Shown: one piece after another, positions 1 to 10,190 of the stretch
Layout of the letters: every line of letters starts with the position of its first letter
Numbering within the stretch: the first letter of the stretch is position 1
Program-made: the position numbers and the translations under genes
The notes under the pieces: model-generated
The model's input: only the letters and a program-made list of their open reading frames with translations
What the model was told of the DNA's origin: nothing
The model's database searches: none
NCBI GenBank assembly: GCA_001310415.1
Contig: BAXE01000004.1
Location: 1 to 64,000 of the forward strand
Length of the DNA: 64,000 bases
Origin: Enterovibrio sp. JCM 19048
GTDB lineage: Bacteria; Pseudomonadota; Gammaproteobacteria; Enterobacterales; Vibrionaceae
Direction of reading: 5' to 3'

Positions 1-56
1 CATTGCCTTTGTAACATTTTGAAAAAGTGTCGGTTAAATCCGCGCCAGAGGCGAGA

Positions 57-1270
57 TTAGTCTTCCAGCAGGCGCTGTAACAACGCGCCGTTGAGCATGG
101 CGCGCTTCACCAATGCAAATGCACCGAGTGTCGGCGTCGTAGAAAGACCCGCTGCGACAATAGGAAGATTTTGGTGGAACGTGCGCAAAGACTGGTTTTC
201 TACACAGCGTTGAATTGCCGGGAATACCACGCTTTTCGCTTCAGTGATCTCACCGGAGATAACAACCTGCTGAGGGTTAAACAGGTTAATGGTCATGGCA
301 ATGGCTTTACCCAAATGGTTGCCTACCTTCACCAAAACCTGACGCGCCAGTTCATCACCGGCAACGGCTGCACGGCAGATGTCTGAAACGTTGAGGTCTT
401 TTTTACCCTGCAACATGCTTTCATGACCTTGAGCAAGCAGTTGTTGTGCATGTTCAATGATCGCCGGGTTCGAGGCCACTGTTTCAAGGCAACCAAAATT
501 GCCGCAAGAGCATTTTTTACCGAGAGGGTCGATTTGGATATGACCGATCTCACCGACGTTGCGGTTGTAGCCCAGAAATACCTGACCGTTGACGATAATA
601 CCGGCGCCTGCACCGTTATGGACACTGACAAGCAGGGTGTCGTGGTAATTTTTACTAACCCCGAAATAATGTTCCGCAAGTGCTTGGCCACGGGTGTCAT
701 TTCCGATAAAAACACTGCACTCCAAATTCGTCGCGAATTAAGTCACCCAGAGGTAATTTATCGACCGAAACATGCGGCATGTATTCGACAATACCGGTTT
801 CAGCATCCACCAGACCTGACAAAGAGATCGCAACAGCAATCAGCTCTTTCAGGATATCCTGGTTCGCGTCCAGGAAGTTACGCAGGTGGAATATAAGCTT
901 CAACCAGGGTTTCCTGATTTGGGTAATGGAATGATTCGGTGTGCTCTGCCAGCGGTTTGCCAGACAGGTCGAAAAGGGTGAGTTCAATGCGATCCCTTCC
1001 AAGGCGCACAGCCAAAGAATGGAAGGGAGCACATTCGGTGGTCAACGATATTGCACGTCGACCGCCGGTAGACGCCTGTTGCGCGACTTCTTTGATTAAG
1101 CCGCGCTCCAGTAACTGGCGGGTGATTTTGGTAACACTTGCTGGTGCAAGGCTACTTACATCAGCGATTTGGATTCGAGATATCGGACCTTGCTGGTCGA
1201 TAAGTCTATAAACGGCGGCACCGTTTAGCTGTTTAACCAGATCTACGTTACCAATTTGTCCGCCTGTCAT
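57..1270 (-). CDS. nagC: N-acetylglucosamine repressor NagC (two frameshifts)
   Basis: ROK-family transcriptional repressor that senses GlcNAc-6-phosphate and controls nag and chitin-use genes. A winged helix-turn-helix fills the first ~80 residues (start MTGGQIGNVDLVKQ at 1270), followed by the sugar-kinase-like ROK core with the zinc-site pattern CSCGNFGCLE (about 485-515) and the C-terminal ALVKRAMLNG. The frame breaks near 885-895 (one extra or two missing bases after QETLVE) and near 712-716, where a T run is one base too long and QCF continues as IGNDTRG in another frame. Repair gives about 403-404 residues, the family length. It is the last gene of nagBAC, 7 nt after nagA. The breaks look like sequence errors. 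Confidence 0.93.
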
Positions 1271-1277
1271 AAATGTC

Positions 1278-2413
1278 CTAGTTCAGTGTGTATTCGCCGT
1301 TAACAACAGTCGCTTTAACATTGAAATCACGGTCAAACACGGTCAGGTTGGCGACATATCCATTTTTGATAGCGCCAAGTATGTTATCCATGCCAATAGC
1401 ACGCGCAGGATACAAAGTTGCCATGCGAACCGCTTCATCCAAAGCGATGCCTACATGTTCGACAGAGTTCTGAACTGCTTCAATCATGGTCAATGCCGAA
1501 CCGCCAAGTGTGCCATTTTCATCTACACACTTACCATCACGGTAATATACTTTCTTGCCCACAAAAATAAAGTGATCCATGTCTGCTCCTGCAGGCGCTG
1601 CCGCGTCTGTGACCAGAACCAGCTTTTCACCTTTCAGTTTGTGAGCAATACGGATATTTGCGTAATCAACGTGGAAACCGTCAGCGATCACACCGGTGTA
1701 AACTTCTGGTGTGTCGTAGATCGCGCCTACCATGCCTGGTTCACGACCCGCGATTGGTGTCATCGCGTTGAACAGGTGCGTAGCGAAGGTGATGCCAGCT
1801 TTGAAGCCTTCACGTGCTTCAACGTAGCTTGCATTGGTGTGGCCAGCTGAAACCACGATACCTGCGTCTGCCAGCTTGCGGATATGCTCAGCCGGGGTCA
1901 GTTCAGGTGCCAGGGTTACTTTGGTCACTACATCTGCGTTTGCTGCGATGAAATCGATCATGGCATCGTCAGAGCGGCGGATGTAATCCACGCTGTGGAT
2001 GCCTTTCTTCGCGACGTTAAGGTATGGACCTTCAAGGTGCAGACCCAGTGCCTGATTTGCGTACTGATCTTGGTAATCACGGATAGCACTGACAGATGCA
2101 CGCATGTCTTCGTCAGAGAGGTGATCAGCGTCGGCAGGAAGCTGGTACAGCCAGACTTCAGGTTTGCCAGATGCATAGTGCGGATTGTTTCCGCGGTCAC
2201 TTCATCGTTGAACATCACGCCGCCACAACCGTTAAGTTGCAGGTCGATGAAGCCAGGAGTCAGGTAAGCGCCATCCAGTGAACGGGTTTCGATGCCTTCT
2301 GGCAGCTCGTTTACAGGGCAAACGTTCTGGATAAGGCCGTCATTGATGATGACAGCATGGTTATCCAGCACATCGCTACCGGTGAAGATGCGGCAGTTTG
2401 TCAGTGCGTACAT
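1278..2413 (-). CDS. nagA: N-acetylglucosamine-6-phosphate deacetylase (one frameshift)
   Basis: Amidohydrolase that removes the acetyl group from GlcNAc-6-phosphate to give glucosamine-6-phosphate. The start [12 protein letters not shown] at 2413 is followed by [13 protein letters not shown], then [24 protein letters not shown] and VTDAAAPAG, which carry the metal and substrate residues of the family. The frame breaks near 2110: TSLTKTC continues correctly as DEDMRASV, consistent with one base lost from a TCTTCT run. Repair gives 378 residues, typical for NagA. Middle gene of nagBAC, 15 nt after nagB. Confidence 0.95.
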
Positions 2414-2428
2414 GAATACTTCCTTACC

Positions 2429-3229
2429 TTACAGGTTCTTGATGTTTTGTGCTTCCAGCTCTTGGAAGTACTTAACCGTTTTCACTTTCAGCTCAGCGGT
2501 AGAAGGCTCATCACATACCATCAGTGCTTTCGGGTGCAGTTGCAGCGCAGACACAGTCCACATGTGGTTCACTGAACCTTCAACCGCTGCTTGCAGTGCC
2601 AGCGCTTTGTTGTGACCGGTGATTAGGATCATCACTTCTTCAGCGTCCAGCAGAGTGCCAACACCGATAGTCAGAGCGTGTTTTGGCACCTGATTGATAT
2701 CGTTATCAAAGAAACGTGAGTTTGCAATACGCGTGTCTTCAGTCAGGGTCTTGATGCGTGTGCGAGACGCCAGAGACGATGCTGGTTCGTTGAATGCGAT
2801 GTGACCGTCGTTACCTACGCCACCCATGAACAGGTTAATTTTGCCGTAAGATTTGATCTTGTCTTCGTAACGCTTGCACTCAACCAGGTGATCTTCTGCG
2901 TTGCCGTTCAGCAGATTGATATTTTCTTCTTGAATATCAATGTGATTGAAGAAGTTGTTGTACATAAAGCTACGGTATGACTCTGGGTGGTCTGCTGGGA
3001 TGCCGCAGTACTCATCCATGTTGAAAGTCACAACGTGTTTGAAGCTTACTTCGCCTTGCTTATGAAGATTAATCAGTTGCTTATAAGTGTTCAGAGGGGT
3101 GCCACCAGTAGGCAGACCTAGAACAAACGGACGCTCTTCAGTTGGAGCGAATTTATTAATAGCATCAACAATATAACGCGCTGACCATAGGCCTACTTCA
3201 TGTGCGGTTTGTAGCGGGATAAGTCTCAC
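2429..3229 (-). CDS. nagB: Glucosamine-6-phosphate deaminase
   Basis: Converts glucosamine-6-phosphate to fructose-6-phosphate and ammonia, the last step from GlcNAc into glycolysis. Intact, 266 residues, the usual length. The phosphate-binding LPTGGTP is near residue 40, the proton-acceptor Asp lies in FNMDEYCG (residue 72), and the ring-opening triad is in [11 protein letters not shown] (near 140-150). First gene of the leftward nagBAC operon; its promoter lies in the 264-nt region shared with nagE, which holds a CRP-like site. Confidence 0.97.
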   Translation of the reverse strand: MRLIPLQTAHEVGLWSARYIVDAINKFAPTEERPFVLGLPTGGTPLNTYKQLINLHKQGEVSFKHVVTFNMDEYCGIPADHPESYRSFMYNNFFNHIDIQEENINLLNGNAEDHLVECKRYEDKIKSYGKINLFMGGVGNDGHIAFNEPASSLASRTRIKTLTEDTRIANSRFFDNDINQVPKHALTIGVGTLLDAEEVMILITGHNKALALQAAVEGSVNHMWTVSALQLHPKALMVCDEPSTAELKVKTVKYFQELEAQNIKNL

Positions 3230-3349
3230 GGGACACCTCTCAGTTAATTCAAATTCTGACTATACATGATAGCGGATTTGTATCTTAGTTTTCATCATAA
3301 AATAAGTTTTATGAGCGTGCTAGCAAAAAACCGGATCTTGAAGTGTTTT

Positions 3350-3367
3350 GAGTGACGATAATCACAA
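3350..3367. promoter_or_regulatory. CRP (cAMP receptor protein) binding site, predicted
   Basis: GAGTGA-CGATAA-TCACAA sits in the divergent nagB/nagE region, with symmetric half-sites GTGA (3352-3355) and TCAC (3362-3365) separated by six bases, as in the CRP consensus. GlcNAc uptake and catabolism genes are commonly activated by CRP, so the site could serve nagE, nagBAC or both. Position relative to a start site is not known. Confidence 0.6.
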
Positions 3368-3380
3368 TTGCATCCGTTTT

Positions 3381-3398
3381 AATTTGCGGGGCGAAATT
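3381..3398. promoter_or_regulatory. Possible NagC operator
   Basis: AATTTGCGGGGCGAAATT has outer arms AATTT/AAATT and an inner TTTGCG/CGAAA arrangement similar to NagC operators (TTTCG...CGAAA). It lies 15 nt from the CRP-like site between nagB and nagE. The inner symmetry is imperfect, so this is a weak prediction. Confidence 0.35.
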
Positions 3399-3493
3399 AA
3401 TGGAATAAACTCGCACTGACCCACATAGGATCGTAAAAAAAGTCCCATGTGGTCATCACAACTCTGAGAAAGAACACTATAGGGGGAACAAAG

Positions 3494-4987
3494 GTGAATA
3501 TTCTCGGTTATTTCCAAAAAGTAGGTAAAGCGCTGATGGTGCCAGTCGCCACGCTGCCTGCTGCTGCAATTCTAATGGGTATCGGTTACTGGATTGACCC
3601 GAATGGCTGGGGTGCGAACAGCGCACTGGCAGCATTCCTGATCAAAGCTGGTGCTGCAATTATCGACAACATGTCTGTACTGTTCGCCGTTGGTGTTGCG
3701 TACGGTATGTCTAAAGATAAAGATGGTGCGGCTGCACTGTCTGGTTTCGTTGGTTTCCTGGTTGTTACCACTCTGCTGGCACCGGGTGCGGTTGCGCAAA
3801 TTCAGGGCATTGACCCAAGCGCAGTACCTGCAGCGTTCGGTAAGATCAACAACCAATTCGTTGGTATCCTGGTAGGTATCGTATCTGCTGAGCTGTACAA
3901 CCGCTTCTCTGCTGTTGAACTGCACAAAGCACTGGCGTTCTTCTCTGGTAAGCGTCTGGTTCCTATCCTGACTTCTTTTGCTGGTATCTTCATTGCATTC
4001 ATCCTGATGTACGTATGGCCAACCGTTTACGGTGGTCTGGTAAGCTTCGGTGAAGGCATCCAAGGTATGGGCGAGCTGGGCGCGGGTGTATACGCTTTCT
4101 TCAACCGTCTTCTGATCCCTGTGGGTCTGCACCACGCTCTGAACTCAGTATTCTGGTTCGACGTTGCGGGTATTAACGATATCCCTAACTTCCTGGGTGG
4201 TGCTAAGTCTATCGCTGAAGGTACTGCAACTGCTGGTGTAACCGGTATGTACCAAGCGGGCTTCTTCCCAATCATGATGTTCGGTCTGCCTGGTGCAGCA
4301 CTGGCTATCTACCACACTGCGAAGCCTGAGAACAAAGAGAAAGTAGCATCTATCATGCTGGCTGCTGCGTTCGCATCATTCTTCACTGGTGTAACTGAGC
4401 CTCTGGAATTCTCATTCATGTTCCTGGCACCTGGTCTGTACGTACTGCACGCACTGCTGACCGGTATCTCTGTATACATCGCAGCATCTATGCAGTGGAT
4501 TGCAGGCTTCGGCTTCTCTGCTGGTCTGGTGGATATGGTTCTGTCAACGCGTAACCCGCTGGCGGTTAACTGGTACATGCTGATCGCTCAAGGTCTGGTG
4601 TTCTCGGTTATCTACTACACCGTGTTCCGCACTGCTATCGTGAAATTCAACCTGGCAACTCCTGGCCGTGAAGATCTGGACGAATCATCTTCTTCAGACG
4701 TTCAAGGTTCAAAAGAGACCGGTATCCTGGCTCGCCAATACCTGAAAGCTCTGGGTGGTCACGACAACCTGACTAACATCGATGCATGTATCACTCGTCT
4801 TCGTCTGACCGTTAAAGACGGCAGCCAAATCGACGAGAAAACGCTGAAAGCACTGGGTGCGATGGGCGTTGTTAAGCTGGGTACCAACAACCTTCAGGTT
4901 ATCCTGGGCCCACTGGCGGAAATCGTAGCTGGCGAGATGAAAAAAGTTGGCGCGAGCGAAGATCTGTCAGCAGTAAAACTGCCTTAA
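3494..4987 (+). CDS. nagE: PTS N-acetylglucosamine transporter, IICB form
   Basis: Inner-membrane phosphotransferase permease that imports and phosphorylates GlcNAc. I place the start at GTG 3494 because AGGGGG (3481-3486) sits 7 nt before it and the protein then begins VNILGYFQKVGKALM, as in the family; 497 residues. The IIC membrane domain (about residues 1-370; LMVPVATLPAAAILMG, LHHALNSVFWF, GVTEPLEFSFMFLAPGLY) is followed by a IIB domain with the phosphorylated cysteine in NIDACITRLRL. There is no IIA domain, unlike the longer E. coli NagE, so a separate IIA (probably glucose IIA) must supply phosphate. Intact; ends at a terminator. Confidence 0.95.
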   Translation: MNILGYFQKVGKALMVPVATLPAAAILMGIGYWIDPNGWGANSALAAFLIKAGAAIIDNMSVLFAVGVAYGMSKDKDGAAALSGFVGFLVVTTLLAPGAVAQIQGIDPSAVPAAFGKINNQFVGILVGIVSAELYNRFSAVELHKALAFFSGKRLVPILTSFAGIFIAFILMYVWPTVYGGLVSFGEGIQGMGELGAGVYAFFNRLLIPVGLHHALNSVFWFDVAGINDIPNFLGGAKSIAEGTATAGVTGMYQAGFFPIMMFGLPGAALAIYHTAKPENKEKVASIMLAAAFASFFTGVTEPLEFSFMFLAPGLYVLHALLTGISVYIAASMQWIAGFGFSAGLVDMVLSTRNPLAVNWYMLIAQGLVFSVIYYTVFRTAIVKFNLATPGREDLDESSSSDVQGSKETGILARQYLKALGGHDNLTNIDACITRLRLTVKDGSQIDEKTLKALGAMGVVKLGTNNLQVILGPLAEIVAGEMKKVGASEDLSAVKLP

Positions 4988-5015
4988 TTAAAAATACTGA
5001 TTAAACAGTCAATAT

Positions 5016-5046
5016 AGCCGGCCTCTGACGGGGTCGGCTTTTTTTG
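5016..5046 (+). terminator. Rho-independent terminator after nagE
   Basis: An AGCCGGCC / GGGTCGGCT stem (5016-5039) is followed by a run of eight T. It separates nagE from the hexosaminidase gene, which therefore probably has its own promoter or depends on read-through. Confidence 0.8.
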
Positions 5047-5080
5047 GGCCTTTTTCGGCCACTCGTAGGGAGAAATGACC

Positions 5081-7757
5081 ATGAATACAACATTTAAGAT
5101 GGGATTTTTGTCTGCTGCTATTGCAGCTGGCCTAACTGGTTGCGGTTCTCTGCAGTTAGGTTCAGCGCAGCAGGATATGGTTGATGCGCTGGCTTCTCAG
5201 CTAGAAATCAGCTACGACGTACAAACAAATACTGGCGCACAAGATGGCATGGCTTGTCAGGCGATGGGCGCTGAATGGGCATCTTGCAACACTATCCTGA
5301 TGACCGTAGTCAACGACGGTGAAGCCGTTTCCGGCAATGACTGGAAAATCTATATTCACAGCATCCGCGTGATCTTGGACGTTGAAAACAAAGACTTCAC
5401 GGTTAAACATCTGACCGGTGACCTGTACGAACTGACGCCTACTGAGTCGTTCAAAGGTTTCGCAGCTGGCGAGAAAGTTGAAATCCCTCTGATCCAGGAA
5501 TACTGGACGCTGTTTGAAACTGACTTCATGCCACGCGCTTACGTAGTAGCAGGCGACGCAGAGCCAAAAGTGATTGAGTCTCTGAATACAGAAAACGTTG
5601 ATGCATTCGTTTCAGAAATCGACGGTGACCTGTACAAGCGTGTACCAGAAGACAAGAACATTCTGGCAACTGCAGCATCTCGCTTTGCGAAAAACAGCGA
5701 CGTAGCAGTGTTGTCTGAAGGCGCAATCGAAGCGTCTATCATCCCAACCCCACTGAAAACTCGCCACATGCGTGGTGAACTGAACATTGCTTCAGGCTTT
5801 GCAATCAACAACAAAGCACTGGATGACGCACAGCTGGACGCATTTGAAGGTCGTGCAGAGCTGCTGGGTGTAAACCTGGGCGGCGATATTGCTCTGGATA
5901 TCAATGTTGACGCGAATGCATTCGACGGTGAAGAAGCGGTATCTGGCGCTTACAACTGGCAATCGAGCTTCAGGCGTAAAAGTGCTGGGCTTTGACAGCG
6001 TAGGTGCATTCTACGGTCTGCAGTCGATGCTGGCGCTGATGGAGAAAGGTGACGCTGAGATCCTGCCATGGGTGGCGATTGAAGATGCGCCACGTTTCGA
6101 ATACCGCGGCGTCATGGTTGACGTAGCACGTAACTTCCACTCAAAAGAAGCTATCCTGCGTACCGTTGACCAAATGGCAGCGTACAAGCTGAACAAACTG
6201 CATCTGCACCTGACAGATGATGAAGGCTGGCGTCTGGAAATCCCTGGCCTGCCAGAGCTGACTGACGTAGGTTCAAACCGTTGTCACGATCTGTCTGAGA
6301 CCTCATGTCTGCTGCCACAACTAGGTTCAGGCCCAACGACTGAAAACTTCGGTTCAGGCTTCTTCTCAAAAGCGGATTACCTGGAAATTCTGCGTCACGC
6401 AAAAGCACGCGGTATTGAAGTGATCCCAGAAATCGACATGCCAGCACACTCACGTGCAGCGGTTGTTTCAATGGAAGCACGTTACAAGAAATACGCAGAG
6501 CAGGGCGATCTGGTTAAAGCAGAAGAGTTCCGCCTGATGGATCCAATGGATACGTCAAACGTGACGACCGTTCAGTTCTACGACAAGCGCAGCTTCATCA
6601 ACCCATGTATGGACTCTTCGATGAACTTTGTAAACAAAGTTATCGATGAAGTGAAAGCGATGCACGACGAAGCCGGTATGCCGCTGTCTACCTGGCACTT
6701 CGGTGGTGACGAAGCGAAGAACATCAAGCTGAATGCAGGCTTCCAGGATCTGAATGCATCTGAGCCAGTGGCTTGGAAAGGTTCTATCGACCTGAGCCAA
6801 CAGCACAAGCCGTTTGCGAAATCGCCAATGTGTCAGAAGCTGATCGAAGAAGGTACAGTGTCTGATTTCGGTCACCTACCAAGCTACTTCGCAGAGCGCG
6901 TAAGTGCGGTAGTTGCGGACAAAGGCATCGAAAACTTCCAAGCGTGGCAAGACGGCCTGAAGTACTCGAAAGATGCGTCAGCGTTCAAAACTGAAAACAC
7001 CCGCGTAAACTTCTGGGACGTTCTTTACTGGGGCGGCGATGCGTCTGCATACGACTGGGCAGCGAAAGGTTACGATCTGATCGTTTCTAACCCAGACTAC
7101 GTGTACATGGACATGCCATACGAAGTGGATCCGAAAGAGCGTGGCTACTACTGGGCGACCCGTGCAACTGATACCCGTAAGATGTTCGGTTTTGCACCTG
7201 AAAACCTGCCACAGAACGCAGAAACTTCTCTGGACCGCGATGGCAACGGCTTCAACGGCAAAGGCACAGTAGTTTACAAAGGTGGTTTCCACGGCCTGTC
7301 TGCTCAACTTTGGAGTGAAACCGTGCGTACTGACGAACAGTACGAGTACATGGTATTCCCACGTGTGATTGCAGCGGCAGAACGCGCATGGCACAAAGCT
7401 GACTGGGAACTGGATTACCAAGCAGGTAAGCAGTTCAACCAAGACACCAACCACGTAAACAAAGAAGCTCAATTGCAAGATTGGACCCGCTTTGCAAACG
7501 TAATGGGCCAGCGTGAAATGGCGAAACTGGATGCATCTGGCATTAACTACCGTATCCCAGTGCCGGGTGCGGTGATGCAAGAAGGCAAACTGCGCATGAA
7601 CATCAGCATGCCAGGTCTGCCACTGCAGTACTCTGTAGACGGCGGCAAAACCTGGGCTGATTACTCAGCGCCAGTTGCTATCGAAGATGCAAGCAAGGTT
7701 CAGGTTCGTGCTCTGAGCGCAGACAAACAACGCGAAGGCCGCGCTGTTTCACTGTAA
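5081..7757 (+). CDS. Beta-N-acetylhexosaminidase (chitobiase), GH20 lipoprotein (frameshift)
   Basis: Glycoside hydrolase that splits chitobiose and short chitooligosaccharides to GlcNAc. ATG 5081 is preferred over ATG 5075 because GTAGGGAG (5065-5072) has proper spacing only to 5081. A signal peptide ends in the lipobox LTGC, so it is probably anchored to the outer membrane. An N-terminal carbohydrate-binding-like domain, a small alpha+beta domain, the GH20 barrel with the catalytic Asp-Glu pair in HFGGDEAKN (6692-6718) and a C-terminal immunoglobulin-like domain follow. The frame breaks at 5950-5985; two lost bases (in an AAC run and in GAGCT) restore GAYKLAIEASGVKVLGF and 892 residues, the chitobiase length. 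Its product feeds nagE and nagAB. Confidence 0.92.
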
Positions 7758-7776
7758 TCCCCCCGATTCTGAATTC

Positions 7777-7803
7777 AAAGCCCGCTTTTGCGGGCTTTTT
7801 TTG
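7777..7803 (+). terminator. Rho-independent terminator after the hexosaminidase gene
   Basis: AAAGCCCGC-TTTT-GCGGGCTTT forms a perfect 9-bp stem followed by further T residues. Confidence 0.88.
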
Positions 7804-7959
7804 CCCAAATGGTGCTGTGGCGCGCTGTAGTGTTGAGTAATTAGCCACGATCGTGGATCATTGGGCGTTATTTAAAATCTACCCAAACTCAGGTATGGAA
7901 ACGCGACATCCAGCGTTTGCCTGAGCACAACTTCAGGGTCTTCCTACGAGGTAATTTTG

Positions 7960-9623
7960 ATGAGTGAGTCTGAGGCTCGTCCAACTAACTTTATCCGTCA
8001 AATCATTGATAAGGATTTGGCAAGTGGTGCTCACACCACAGTTCACACGCGTTTCCCGCCAGAGCCAAACGGCTACCTGCACATCGGTCACGCGAAATCT
8101 ATCTGTCTGAACTTTGGCATTGCGAAAGATTATCAGGGTCAGTGTAACCTGCGCTTTGATGATACCAACCCAGAGAAAGAAGACATCGAATTCGTTGAAT
8201 CGATCAAAGATGATGTGAACTGGCTGGGCTTCCAGTGGAGCGGTGAAGTTTGTTATTCGTCTGACTACTTCGATCGCCTGCATGGCTACGCGGTAGAGCT
8301 GATTGAAAAAGGTCTGGCATACGTTGAAGAACTGAGTGCCGACGAGATCCGCGAATACCGTGGTACGTTGACTGCGCCGGGCAAACACAGCCCATACCGC
8401 GACCGCAGCGTAGAAGAAAACCTGGCACTGTTCGAGAAAATGAAGAACGGTGAGTTCGCAGAAGGTAAAGCATGTCTGCGTGCCAAGATCGACATGGCAT
8501 CCCCATTTATGGTGATGCGCGATCCAGTGCTGTATCGCGTGCGTTTTGCCCACCACCACCAAACCGGTGACAAGTGGTGCATCTACCAATGTACGATTTC
8601 ACCCACTGTATCTCGGATGCGATTGAAGGCATTACTCACTCACTGTGTACGCTGGAGTTCCAGGACAACCGCCGTCTTTACGACTGGGTACTGGATCACA
8701 TCACCATCGAATGTCAGCCACGTCAGTATGAGTTCAGCCGCCTGAACCTTGAATACACCGTGATGTCGAAGCGTAAGCTGAGCCAACTGGTGAGCGAGAA
8801 TCTGGTTAACGGTTGGGATGACCCACGTATGCCTACCATTCCGGTCTGCGCCGCCGTGGTTACACGCCAGCGTCAATCCGTGAATTCTGTAAGCGTATCG
8901 GTGTGACCAAGCAAGACAACACCATCGAGATGAGCTCACTGGAGTCATGCATCCGTGATGACCTGAACGAGAACGCTCCTCGCGCGATGGCGGTTCTGGA
9001 GCCAATCAAACTGGTGATTGAAAACTTCCCAGAAGGTGAAGTGGAAACCCTGATTGGTCCAAACCACCCGAACAAACCAGAAATGGGCGAGCGTGAAATC
9101 CCGTTCAGCCGTGAAATCTGGATTGAAGCGGAAGACTTCCGCGAAGAAGCGAACAAGAAGTACAAGCGTCTGGTTCTTGGTAAAGAAGTGCGTCTGCGTA
9201 ACGCTTACTATGTAAAAGCTGAGCGTTGCGAGAAAGACGAAAATGGTAAGGTGACTACTGTTTTCTGTACTTACGATCCAGAGACGCTGGGTAAAGATCC
9301 GGCAGATGGCCGTAAAGCAAAAGGCGTTATCCACTGGGTATCTGCTGATGCAGGCGTGGAAGCAGAATTCCGTTTGTACGATCGTCTGTTCACTGTGCCA
9401 AACCCAGGTGCAGCGGATGACTTCGCGGCAACTATCAACTGAGTCATTGACCGTGACCCGTGGCTATGTTGAGCCAAGCTTGAAATCAGCAGTTGCTGAG
9501 CAAGGCTACCAGTTTGAGCGTATGGGCTACTTCTGTGCTGACCGTAAAGACAGCAAAGAAGATGCATTGGTGTTTAACCGCACCGTTGGCCTGCGTGACA
9601 CCTGGGCAAAAATGGGCGAGTAA
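7960..9623 (+). CDS. glnS: Glutaminyl-tRNA synthetase (three frameshifts)
   Basis: Class I aminoacyl-tRNA synthetase that charges tRNA-Gln. The start is ATG 7960 ([16 protein letters not shown]) after a GAGG motif. The HIGH-type motif appears as [12 protein letters not shown], the KMSKS-type loop as VMSKRKL, and the C-terminal anticodon-binding part ends [16 protein letters not shown]. Breaks lie near 8592 (CIY-CCC lost a C before MYDFTHC), near 8849 (TIS lost a T before GLRRRG) and near 9435 (two C lost before ESLTVTRGY). Restoring them gives 555 residues, one more than E. coli. An essential gene broken three times argues strongly for sequence error. Confidence 0.96.
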
Positions 9624-9640
9624 TTCGCGCACGAATAAGA

Positions 9641-9667
9641 ACCGGAGCCTGCGCTCCGGTTTTTTTA
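9641..9667 (+). terminator. Rho-independent terminator after glnS
   Basis: The inverted repeat ACCGGAGC / GCTCCGGT (9641-9660) is followed by seven T. Confidence 0.88.
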
Positions 9668-10190
9668 TGCCTTCCTTTTAGGGGCCAAAAGTTCTTCCTC
9701 AGCAGTAATGCCAACTTACTCACGGCAAATCTCGGTCGTCTGACCCAACGTTTAAAAACCAAACTCCTCGCCTTTTAAGTTAACACTTGGTGGTACTTTG
9801 TACGGCGCAACCGATATCACTAATTAGACAAATATCATGACTGCGATACTGGGATGAAATGAGCGCTCCAAGCCTTTGAATTCGCCGTTTAGAGTCACTG
9901 TGCACCTGTGAATTTGGTCTAAGCTTCTGCCTTGAAGTTCAGAGACAGGCTTCATATGCCTTTGAAAAAATTAGGCAGGACAATTCGGTTGGAAACACAT
10001 TTTTACTCAACCGAACAAGAATATACGCGTATGTCTTCGACAAATTTTGGTGATGGGCACAAGCATGTTCCAAAACGCGGTTTTTGGATATCGGAATAAG
10101 AGGTCTTCACATCAAATCTACAGCAGCAGCGTCGGCGCGTATTCACAGGGTATTTTTAAATAATCAGACGATTATTGGTGAGAGGTCAGT
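9668..10190. other. 523-nt intergenic region upstream of the outer-membrane barrel gene
   Basis: No convincing reading frame on either strand. The only clear structure is a perfect inverted repeat AATAATC-AGAC-GATTATT at 10159-10176, 15 nt before the next gene's ATG and immediately upstream of its GAGAGG ribosome-binding site. It could be an operator or an mRNA hairpin that limits translation. The length of the leader suggests a regulated promoter. Confidence 0.5.

Noticed and set aside
5526-5904. Long reading frames on the strand opposite the hexosaminidase, and similar ones opposite nagE, sucA, fadD and others
   Set aside because: They mirror the codon bias of strongly coding genes and show no family features of their own.
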